15,561 bases of DNA from JBIOUF01 sp044866695 (GTDB lineage Bacteria; Actinomycetota; Actinomycetes; Propionibacteriales; Nocardioidaceae): the NCBI GenBank assembly GCA_044866695.1, contig JBIOUF010000142.1, positions 1 to 15,561 of the forward strand, read 5' to 3'. A program made the translations under genes and the position numbers. The notes beneath the pieces were generated by a model that was given only the letters and a program-made list of their open reading frames with translations, was not told the origin of the DNA and ran no database searches. Numbering within the stretch: position 1 is the first letter of the stretch; each line of letters starts with the position of its first letter. Positions 1 through 5,711 of this stretch are shown piece by piece.

Positions 1-80
1 CAAGCTCGCTCCTCAACTCAACCAGCGGGGGGCCCGGGTCGAGACGCTTGCGCTGGCGCTCCGGCTCAACCAGCGGGGGG
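1..80. repeat. REP-like hairpin repeat, two adjacent copies (left one cut by window edge)
   Basis: The 16-bp string CTCAACCAGCGGGGGG occurs at 17-32 and again at 65-80. The right copy is preceded by GGTCGAGACG and a GCG-rich core (about 36-64). Read on the minus strand it starts GGTTGAG and ends CTCGACC, which pair if G-T pairs are allowed, so it is an imperfect palindrome with an inner GCGC-type core. The left copy continues beyond the window. It lies at the 3' end of the flippase gene and supplies that gene's stop codon (TGA inside GGTTGAG). It resembles dispersed intergenic palindromes I associate with Nocardioides-type genomes; that link is from memory. Confidence 0.55.
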
Positions 81-1367
81 ACGCGCGCCGGTGCGGGAGG
101 GTCTGCCAGTGGAGGCGCGGGCGGACCAGAGGACCAGGGCGCCCAGCAGGCACAGGTCGACGGTGGCGACCACGGCGAGCAGAGCAGCCGGGGTGGTGGC
201 CAGCGTGCCGGCGCCGACGACGCAGACCAGCGCCGCCCACACCAGGAGCACCGCCCGGGGGCGCTGCCGGGCGACGACCTCGTAGACCATCATCTGGATC
301 ATCGCCAGCAGGGTGCCGACGGCGGCGAACCCCCACAGCAGGTCCTCGACGCCGGCGTACTCGGCACCCCCGACGAACACCACCGCCGTCCCGGAGAGCA
401 CGAGGGTGCCGACCGTGACCGCGGCGCCCATCGCGAGCACCAGCCCGAGGGCCTTGCCGAAGTGCCGGTGCCGCGAGTCGGCGGCGGCCATCGACGGGAA
501 CGCGATGACGATGACGAACTGCGGCAGGAACAGCACCGCCTTGGTGAGGATCAGGCCTGCGGCGTACAGGCCGCTCTGGTGAGCGTCCAGCACCACGCGG
601 GCCACGACGACGTCGGCGTTGGACAGGGCGAAGAAGGCCAGCAGGGCCTGGGAGTTGTGCGCGGTCTCGCGCAGGACCGAGTGCGGATGCTCCGCTGCAT
701 CGACGTCGGCCCGGTCGATCCGAGCGCGGGCCGAGCCGACCGTCGCGCGGCTCTCCGCCGGTGCCGGCGCCCGGAGCGCCCGCCATCCCACCACCACCGG
801 CAGCACGGCACCCAGCGCGACGCCGACCAGGCCGGCGGTGGAGGTGGGCTCCGCCAGCAGCGCCCCGGTGCCCAGCACCAGCCGTCCGACGCCGACCGCC
901 AGGTACACCAGGGCCAGCGGCAGCCACCGGCGTTCGCCCTGGAGGATCCCGGCCTGCCCGCCCATCACGGTGATCGGCAGCACGGCGGCGGCGAGGAGCG
1001 CGGCCGGCACCCATGAGCCGAGGTCGAGCGCACTGGCCACCAGGGGAGCCGCGGCGAGGGTCAGCGCGGCGAGCCCGCCGGCGCACCAGTACGTCGTGCG
1101 CAGCAGGTCGCGCTCGATGACGGCGCGGTCCTGCGGGGAGGCCGCCACGCGGCGGGCCCCGGTCGCCTGCAGGCCCAAAGACAGCACGCTGAGCACGAGC
1201 AGGAGCCCCATCACGGCGGCGAGCGCCCCGTAGTGGACCGGTCCGAGCAGGCGTGCGGCGACCACCGTGAACGCGTACGTCGAGACGTTCATGACGCCCA
1301 TCGCGACGGCGATCAGACCGCCGCCGACCAGCCATGACCTGGCGCGGTCGTTCCTGGCGAGGGTCAT
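66..1367 (-). CDS. MOP-superfamily polysaccharide/lipid-linked sugar flippase (Wzx-like)
   Basis: A 433-residue integral membrane protein that probably flips a lipid-linked sugar or other envelope precursor across the cytoplasmic membrane. Hydrophobic segments run through almost the whole length in a 12-14 helix pattern. The first helices carry the typical flippase start (GLIAVAMGVMNVSTYAFTVV, then ARLLGPVHYGALAAVMGL), where the RLLGP.HYG motif follows helix 1. A hydrophilic loop of about 45 residues (SRATVGSARARIDRADVDAA onward) splits the two halves, and the second half begins with NSQALLAFFALSNADVVVAR, typical of this family. The start is ATG at 1367 with GAGG close upstream and AGGAG 12 nt upstream; the longer reading frame to 1532 would run into the divergent gene. 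The last codons and stop lie in a repeat element. Substrate unknown; no adjacent Wzy polymerase or ligase was recognised. Confidence 0.85.
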   Translation of the reverse strand: MTLARNDRARSWLVGGGLIAVAMGVMNVSTYAFTVVAARLLGPVHYGALAAVMGLLLVLSVLSLGLQATGARRVAASPQDRAVIERDLLRTTYWCAGGLAALTLAAAPLVASALDLGSWVPAALLAAAVLPITVMGGQAGILQGERRWLPLALVYLAVGVGRLVLGTGALLAEPTSTAGLVGVALGAVLPVVVGWRALRAPAPAESRATVGSARARIDRADVDAAEHPHSVLRETAHNSQALLAFFALSNADVVVARVVLDAHQSGLYAAGLILTKAVLFLPQFVIVIAFPSMAAADSRHRHFGKALGLVLAMGAAVTVGTLVLSGTAVVFVGGAEYAGVEDLLWGFAAVGTLLAMIQMMVYEVVARQRPRAVLLVWAALVCVVGAGTLATTPAALLAVVATVDLCLLGALVLWSARASTGRPSRTGARPPAG

Positions 1368-1456
1368 CGACCTCAGTCTCTCCTGTCGACGGGTGCACGG
1401 CGGCAAGGCGGTAGGTTCCGACTGGAAGGTGTCCTGCGAAGCTCTGGCTCGAACTC

Positions 1457-1477
1457 TAGGGTGACGGCCGGGAAGGA
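1457..1477 (+). promoter_or_regulatory. Possible -10 box and Shine-Dalgarno of the 573-aa membrane protein gene
   Basis: TAGGGT (1457-1462) matches the actinobacterial TANNNT -10 pattern, and GGAAGGA (1471-1477) is a good ribosome binding site 5 nt before GTG 1483. No clear -35 is seen. The 115-bp space from 1368 to 1482 must also drive the divergent flippase gene. It holds an imperfect dyad TTCC-GACT-GGAA (1416-1427) of unknown meaning. I could not pick a convincing -10 for the flippase side. Confidence 0.35.
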
Positions 1478-1482
1478 CGTCC

Positions 1483-3204
1483 GTGACGAGGTCTGCCCGG
1501 CTGGCTGTCGTCGCCTGGCCGTGGCTGCTCACCCTGGTCGTCCTGCTGCCGGCGCTCCGTCCGGGCTACCTGCTCAGCTACGACATGGTGTTCGTGCCGG
1601 ACCTGGCGCTGCGCTCGGACTTCCTCGGTCTCGCCTCCGGACTGCCCCGGGCGGTGCCTTCCGACGCCCTGGTGGCGGTCGCGGACGAAGTCGTCCCCGG
1701 GATGGTGCTGCAGAAGCTGGTACTGCTCGGCGCCCTGGGCCTGGCCGGCACGGGCGTCCAGCTGCTCGTGCCGGCCGGCTCCCTGGTGGCCCGGCTGGTG
1801 GCCGCCTCGGTCTACCTGTGGAACCCGTTCGTCGCAGAGCGGCTCGTGCTGGGGCACTGGCCGTTGCTGCTCGCCTACGCCGCCCTGCCCTGGGTGGTGG
1901 CCGCGGCCGTCCGGTCCCGCACCGGGCCGGTCCCCGCTGCGCTGGTGCTCTGGCTGGCGCTGGGCGCCACCAGCGCGGCGGGAGGGCTCCTCACGGGTGC
2001 CGCCGCCGTGCTGTTCGGGGCCACCGGGGCGCGGAGCGCCGCCCGCCTGGCGGGCCTGGTCGCCGCGGTCAACGCGCCCTGGCTGGTCGCCGGACTGCTG
2101 CACGCGACCGCGGCGACCTCCGCCCGGTCCGGCGCGGAGGCCTTCGCGGCGGGGCCGGAAGGCTCGCTGCCGGCGGGGCTGGCGGTCCTCGGGCTCGGCG
2201 GGGCCTGGAACGCCGACGTCGTGCCGGCCGGCCACGGGAATGTCCTGGCCTGGGCCGGGCTGCTGGTGCTGCTCGGCCTGGCTGCGGTCGGCGTCCGGCC
2301 GTGGCTTCGCGCCACGGATCCTGGCGTCGTGCGGGCATCGGTGGCCTGCGCGGTACTGGGGCTCGCCCTCGCCCTCGCCGGGGTGGTCTCGCCCGGCGGT
2401 CTCGGATGGCTGGTCGGCACAATGCCAGGAGCCGGCCTGCTCCGCGACGGCACCAGGTACCTCGGCCTGTGGGCAGTGGTCCTCGCTCCGCTGGCGGGAT
2501 ACGGCGGTGCCGCCTTGGCCCGGGCGCTGCTGGGCTGGCCGCGCGTGGTCGTCGCGGCCGTCCTCGCCCTGGCGCCGGTCGCTCTGCTGCCCGGTCTTGC
2601 CTGGGGCGTCGCCGGTCGGCTGGAGCCCGCGGACTACCCGGCCGGATGGGCCACCGTGGCTCGCGCCGCCGCCACGGAGCCGGGTCCCGGGGACCTGCTC
2701 GTGCTGCCGTTCACCGCCTTCCGGGCACCGGGCTGGAACGGCGGCCGCACGGTGCTCGACCCCACCGGCCGCTACCTGCCGCTGAACTACCTGGCCAACG
2801 ACGAGCTGCGGGTCTCCGGACGCGTGGTCGCCGGCGAGGACCCCCGGGCCCGCCAGGTGGCCACGCTGCTGCGCGAGGAGCGGGGGGTCGCGCTGGCCCG
2901 CAGGCTGGCCGCCCTCGGCCTGGGGTACGTGGTGACCGACACGACCGCTCCCGGTGCCGGCGACCCGGCGCTCGCGCCACGGGTGCCCGGACGTCTGGTC
3001 GCCTCGGGCGGCGGTCAGGTCCTGGTCGCCCTCGAGGGACCGGTGGACCAGCGCCGCGCCGGGTGGCCGGAGCTGCTGGCGATGGCGGCGGCATGGGTGG
3101 TCGCGGCGGGCGCCGTGGGATACGCCGCGGTGGGCACCGCGCGGACGGCGCGTGACCGACGTGACACCGCTCGGGTCCGCGCGAACCGAGCTGAGCGGGA
3201 GTAA
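1483..3204 (+). CDS. Multi-spanning GT-C-like membrane protein (resembles the Rv0226c type)
   Basis: A 573-residue membrane protein of unproven function, probably a GT-C-type glycosyltransferase-like envelope protein. An N-terminal helix (about 8-26) is followed by an extracytoplasmic loop with SYDMVFVPD (Asp34, Asp40), the place where GT-C enzymes keep catalytic acids. Next comes LWNPFVAERLVLGHW (112-126), a motif I associate with actinobacterial AftD-like/Rv0226c-like membrane proteins. About ten further helices follow, then a soluble stretch near residues 385-530 and a last helix just before the Arg-rich tail. GTG 1483 is preceded by GGAAGGA. Length (573 versus about 576) and its position beside the GT4 and methyltransferase genes match mycobacterial Rv0226c as I remember it. 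It is divergent from the flippase gene, and the DUF2613 gene follows 43 nt downstream. No substrate can be deduced. Confidence 0.75.
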   Translation: MTRSARLAVVAWPWLLTLVVLLPALRPGYLLSYDMVFVPDLALRSDFLGLASGLPRAVPSDALVAVADEVVPGMVLQKLVLLGALGLAGTGVQLLVPAGSLVARLVAASVYLWNPFVAERLVLGHWPLLLAYAALPWVVAAAVRSRTGPVPAALVLWLALGATSAAGGLLTGAAAVLFGATGARSAARLAGLVAAVNAPWLVAGLLHATAATSARSGAEAFAAGPEGSLPAGLAVLGLGGAWNADVVPAGHGNVLAWAGLLVLLGLAAVGVRPWLRATDPGVVRASVACAVLGLALALAGVVSPGGLGWLVGTMPGAGLLRDGTRYLGLWAVVLAPLAGYGGAALARALLGWPRVVVAAVLALAPVALLPGLAWGVAGRLEPADYPAGWATVARAAATEPGPGDLLVLPFTAFRAPGWNGGRTVLDPTGRYLPLNYLANDELRVSGRVVAGEDPRARQVATLLREERGVALARRLAALGLGYVVTDTTAPGAGDPALAPRVPGRLVASGGGQVLVALEGPVDQRRAGWPELLAMAAAWVVAAGAVGYAAVGTARTARDRRDTARVRANRAERE

Positions 3205-3208
3205 AGAC

Positions 3209-3239
3209 TGTTAGCCTGGCAGCTCGGATCAGGGGAGGG
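3209..3239 (+). promoter_or_regulatory. Extended -10 promoter and Shine-Dalgarno of the DUF2613 gene
   Basis: TGTTAGCCT (3209-3217) is an extended -10 element (TGN-TANNNT). AGGGGAGGG (3231-3239) is a strong ribosome binding site 8 nt before GTG 3248. The -10 sits just after the stop of the upstream gene, so the microprotein may have its own promoter as well as read-through. The position 17 bp upstream has no TTGACA-like -35. Confidence 0.5.
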
Positions 3240-3247
3240 ATCGAACG

Positions 3248-3406
3248 GTGGGTGGATTCGTGGGTGCGCTCGTCGCGCTCGTTGCGGGTGGCGCGTTGGC
3301 CACGGCCTCGGTGGTCGGGGTGGTGCAGCTGCAGTCGGGCACTCCCGACTCCGGTGACCAGGGCAGCGTCTCGTCGCAGATCGTGGACTACGGCTCGAAC
3401 GAGTAG
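3248..3406 (+). CDS. DUF2613-family membrane microprotein
   Basis: A 52-residue protein (MGGFVGALVALVAGG at the start). One hydrophobic segment of about 25 residues (3-27) acts as a membrane anchor or uncleaved signal. A short polar outer tail ends in VDYGSNE, like the V-x-YG-S ending of DUF2613 proteins. No catalytic residues are expected. From memory, the mycobacterial member Rv0236A lies next to aftD and is annotated only as a small secreted or membrane protein. Here the gene is about 2.3 kb from the AftD homologue and directly behind the 573-aa membrane protein, which suggests a small partner of a GT-C enzyme (inference). GTG 3248 has a strong ribosome binding site at 3231-3239. It is short enough to be skipped by gene callers with a length cut-off. 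Confidence 0.8.
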   Translation: MGGFVGALVALVAGGALATASVVGVVQLQSGTPDSGDQGSVSSQIVDYGSNE

Positions 3407-3484
3407 CCCCCTCCGACCCCCCTGACCCCTCCGACCCCTCGTCCGCCCGGCCGCTCCAGGAGCCCGCCGGGCGTTTCGTCGTAT
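3407..3484 (+). terminator. C-rich tract and weak hairpin downstream of the DUF2613 gene
   Basis: The first 40 bases after the DUF2613 stop are strongly C-rich and G-poor, with CCCCTCCGACCCC repeated at 3408-3420 and 3426-3438; such tracts suit Rho loading. A short hairpin follows (GCCC 3462-3465, GGGC 3469-3472) and then GTTTCGT, a weak intrinsic-terminator-like end. Since the GT4 gene converges from the other side, transcription has to stop in this gap. No strong T-run terminator is present on either strand. Confidence 0.35.
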
Positions 3485-3516
3485 CCCACCAGCCCGACCC
3501 CTGCCCTCCTGGTGGG
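3485..3516. terminator. Inverted repeat, possible bidirectional terminator hairpin
   Basis: CCCACCAG (3485-3492) pairs perfectly with CTGGTGGG (3509-3516) across a 16-nt loop. It lies in the middle of the convergent gap, and its right arm is also the beginning of the first 22-bp tandem repeat. No T-run follows, so the terminator role is a guess from position. Confidence 0.3.
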
Positions 3517-3609
3517 TCGAGCCGTCAATCCTGGTGGGTCGAGCCGTCTATGTTGGTGGGTCGAGCCGGCAATGTTGGCGGGTTGAGCCGTCACGTCTTG
3601 GTGGGTCGT
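3510..3609. repeat. 22-bp tandem repeat array (four units plus a partial fifth)
   Basis: Consensus start of each unit is TGGTGGGTCGAGCCGTCA. Units lie at 3510-3531, 3532-3553, 3554-3575 and 3576-3598 (the last has one extra base and the variant GGGTTGAGCCG), with a partial unit at 3599-3609. The first three are exactly 22 bp, two helical turns, so equivalent bases fall on the same DNA face. Units differ by one to a few bases, mostly in the last five positions. The array lies in the non-coding gap between two convergent genes (305 bp, 3407-3711). No gene was found in this gap. Confidence 0.85.
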
Positions 3610-3656
3610 CGGACCAGGCAGAGGGACTGCAGGCGCTGCGCGGGTTAGATGGTCGG

Positions 3657-3710
3657 GCACCGGCTCGCGCTGCTCGCCGCTCGACGCGCACCGGCTCGCG
3701 CTGCTCGCCG
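3657..3710. repeat. 23-bp perfect direct repeat, 31-bp period
   Basis: The same 23 bases (beginning GCACCGGCTCGCGCTGC) occur at 3657-3679 and 3688-3710, separated by 8 bp. The second copy ends two bases before the stop codon of the GT4 gene (minus strand, 3712-3714). It is part of the same repeat-rich convergent gap as the 22-bp array but unrelated in sequence. Confidence 0.8.
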
Positions 3711-3711
3711 G

Positions 3712-4881
3712 TCAGCTGGCGTCGTCCTCGGGGTCCTCGACGCTGCTGCGGCGGCCGAGGAGGGCGCGGTGGACCAGAGCGGCGAACGCTCCCTGGGCGT
3801 GCTCCCAGGTGAAGGTCTCGGCCTGCACGCGCGCACCGGCGCCGAGGCGGCGCAGGGCGGCGGGGTCGGCCAGCAGCCGGCGTGCGGCGTCGACGAGCTC
3901 CGCGGGGGTGTCCACCAGGATGCCGGAGCGACCGTCGGCGATGGACTCCCGGGTGCCGCCGGCGCTGCGGTAGGCCACCGTGGGGACGCCGTGCATCCCG
4001 GCCTCTCCCACGACCAGCCCCCAGCCCTCCTTCAACGAGGGCAGCAGCTGCACCCACGACTCGGCGACCAGCCGGTGCTTGTCCTCCTCGTGGACGTGGC
4101 CGTAGAAGCGCACGACGTCGGCCACGCCGCGCTCGGCGGCGTACTTGCGCAGCTGCTCGTCCCACCAGCCGCTGCCGATGACGCGCAGCTCCAGGTCGGG
4201 GTGGTCCGCGCGCAGTCCGACGGCGGCGTCGATGGCATGCTCCACCTGCTTGTGCGGCACCAGCCGTCCCACGACGCACAGCGTCGGCCGGGCGGCCCGC
4301 TGGACCGTGGTGGCCGCCGGACGTTGCGTGCCGTTGTGGACGACGGCGACGTGCTCGCGGCGCACCCCCAGCCCGACGAGCTCCTCCCGCGTAGCCCGAG
4401 AGACGGTGACGTACTGGCAGCCTCGGTAGAGCAGCGGCGACAGCCGGCTCTCGATGAACCAGCCGACCCGTCCGGCCAGCCCGGGGTAGACCACCGGCCA
4501 CTGCTCGCGGTGCACGTGGTGCACGAGCAGCAGCACCGGACGGCGGGTGCCGAGGCGGGTGAAGAACGGCAGGCCGTTCTGGACGTCGACGACCGCGTCG
4601 ACACGGCCCAGCCGACGGGTCAGCAGGTGCCGCAGGCCCTGGACGTAGACGCCGAGCTTGGAGCCGCGGCGTACGAACCGCACCCCGTGGACCACCTCGT
4701 CGGCGGGCCCGGCGGAGTGCGCGGCGCAGAACACCGTCGCCCGCGCGCCGTGCGCGACCAGGCCGCGGGCCATCGTCTCCACGTAGCGTTCCGAGCCGCC
4801 GCCCTCCGGGTTGGCCGTGTCGCGCCAGTTGAACAGCACGACGTGGCGGCCGCGGAGCGAGACGGGACGGGTCGGATGCAC
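3712..4881 (-). CDS. GT4-family retaining glycosyltransferase (Rv0225-like)
   Basis: A 389-residue GT-B-fold cytoplasmic glycosyltransferase, probably adding a sugar from a nucleotide or similar donor to a lipid-linked acceptor. The N-terminal Rossmann domain carries NPEGGGSER (24-32), the glycine-rich acceptor-side loop. The interdomain region includes VVHNGT. The C-terminal donor-binding domain has VVGRLVPHKQ and the EX7E signature EGWGLVVGE (Glu285 and Glu293), followed by GVPTVAY and SAGGTRESI, typical of GT4 enzymes. No membrane segment is seen. GTG 4881 is chosen because a TAACCT -10 box lies exactly 6 nt upstream, giving a leaderless mRNA; no Shine-Dalgarno is present. It is divergent from the MtrP-like methyltransferase, as Rv0225 is from Rv0224c in M. 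tuberculosis (from memory). Sugar donor and acceptor are unknown. Confidence 0.88.
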   Translation of the reverse strand: MHPTRPVSLRGRHVVLFNWRDTANPEGGGSERYVETMARGLVAHGARATVFCAAHSAGPADEVVHGVRFVRRGSKLGVYVQGLRHLLTRRLGRVDAVVDVQNGLPFFTRLGTRRPVLLLVHHVHREQWPVVYPGLAGRVGWFIESRLSPLLYRGCQYVTVSRATREELVGLGVRREHVAVVHNGTQRPAATTVQRAARPTLCVVGRLVPHKQVEHAIDAAVGLRADHPDLELRVIGSGWWDEQLRKYAAERGVADVVRFYGHVHEEDKHRLVAESWVQLLPSLKEGWGLVVGEAGMHGVPTVAYRSAGGTRESIADGRSGILVDTPAELVDAARRLLADPAALRRLGAGARVQAETFTWEHAQGAFAALVHRALLGRRSSVEDPEDDAS

Positions 4882-4948
4882 CGGTCGAGGTTACCCGCCG
4901 GTTCGGTTCTGCCGCGACGAAATGTCGAGTTTGCTAGCGTCCTGGCTT
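4882..4948. promoter_or_regulatory. Compact divergent promoter region with two apparently leaderless starts
   Basis: Only 67 bp separate two start codons. Minus strand: TAACCT (plus-strand 4888-4893), then CGACCG, then GTG 4881. Plus strand: extended -10 TGCTAGCGT (4932-4940), 8 nt, then GTG 4949. Neither start has a Shine-Dalgarno sequence, so both mRNAs probably begin at or next to the start codon. No TTGACA-like -35 was found at normal distance for either. Confidence 0.5.
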
Positions 4949-5707
4949 GTGCCGGCCGTGGACTCCCCTGCGCGCGCATGGTCGCCGAGCCTGCGTCGCG
5001 CGGTGCGGCTGCTCCGGGAGTTCGGTCATGAGCAGCCCGACCCGGACCGGTTCTACGGCGCCCTGGCCGCCGACTCGGCCGCCCAGCTGGCCTACTACGT
5101 CCCGGTCGAGGGAGCGCTGCTCCTCGACGTGGGGGGCGGGCCCGGCTACTTCGCCGAGGCGTTCGAGGCAGCGGGTGCGAGGTACCTGTCGGTCGACGCC
5201 GACGCCGGAGAGCTCTCCGGCCTGGGCGCCCCCCGGCCGGGGACGGTGCTCGGGAGCGGCCTGGCCCTGCCCTTCCGCGACTCCTGCGTGGACGTCTGCT
5301 ACTCCTCCAACGTGCTCGAGCACGTCGGCGACCCATGGCGGATGGCCCGGGAGATGGTCCGGGTGACCCGTCCCGGCGGCACCGTCTTCTTGTCCTACAC
5401 GGCGTGGTACGGCCCCTGGGGCGGCCACGAGACCTCGCCCTGGCACTGGCTGGGCGGCGCGTACGCACGGCGCCGCTACCTGGCCCGCCACGGGCGCGAG
5501 CCGAAGAACCGCTTCGGCGAGAGCCTGTTCCGGGTGACCGTCGCCGACGGGCTGCGGTGGGCGGCGCGGCAGCAGGAGGCCGCGGCGGTCGACGTGGTGG
5601 CCGCCGTGCCCCGCTACCACCCGCGGTGGGCACAGTGGACGGTGCACGTTCCGGGGGTGCGCGAGCTGAGTACCTGGAACCTCGCCCTCGTGCTGCGCAA
5701 GCGATGA
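4949..5707 (+). CDS. Class I SAM-dependent methyltransferase (MtrP/Rv0224c-like)
   Basis: A 252-residue soluble methyltransferase. SAM-binding motif I is LLLDVGGGPGYF (57-68). The acidic residue of motif II is Asp83 in LSVDAD, and YSSNVLEHV (118-126) is the motif IV region. TRPGGTVFLSYTAWYGPWGG (140-159) and the following HETSPWHW (160-167) are the features that make me place it with corynebacterial MtrP and Rv0224c. MtrP is reported to be needed for trehalose-mycolate export; its methyl acceptor is unclear. GTG 4949 is preferred for its leaderless promoter; ATG 4922 in the same frame lies upstream of the -10 box. Its stop is 4 nt before the AftD homologue, so the two are co-translated. Substrate here is unknown, probably an envelope lipid or glycan. 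Confidence 0.85.
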   Translation: MPAVDSPARAWSPSLRRAVRLLREFGHEQPDPDRFYGALAADSAAQLAYYVPVEGALLLDVGGGPGYFAEAFEAAGARYLSVDADAGELSGLGAPRPGTVLGSGLALPFRDSCVDVCYSSNVLEHVGDPWRMAREMVRVTRPGGTVFLSYTAWYGPWGGHETSPWHWLGGAYARRRYLARHGREPKNRFGESLFRVTVADGLRWAARQQEAAAVDVVAAVPRYHPRWAQWTVHVPGVRELSTWNLALVLRKR

Positions 5708-5711
5708 CGCC

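Noticed and set aside
13..1398. 461-codon minus-strand frame over the flippase gene
   Set aside because: Arg/Gly/Ala-rich translation without hydrophobic helices; the other minus frame gives a clear flippase.
1461..3155. 564-codon plus-strand frame overlapping the 573-aa membrane protein
   Set aside because: Composition is Gly/Arg/Ala shadow of the real frame, which has a ribosome binding site, transmembrane helices and recognisable motifs.
3510..3609. CRISPR array
   Set aside because: Units are 22 bp head to tail with no unique spacers, and no cas gene is present.
3388..3836. Small frames in the repeat-rich gap on both strands (90, 92 and 63 codons)
   Set aside because: They translate the tandem repeats and the edges of neighbouring genes, with no ribosome binding site or conserved motif.
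4811..4948. N-terminal extension of the methyltransferase
   Set aside because: It would overlap the divergent GT4 coding region and both promoters; residues before 4949 show no family similarity.
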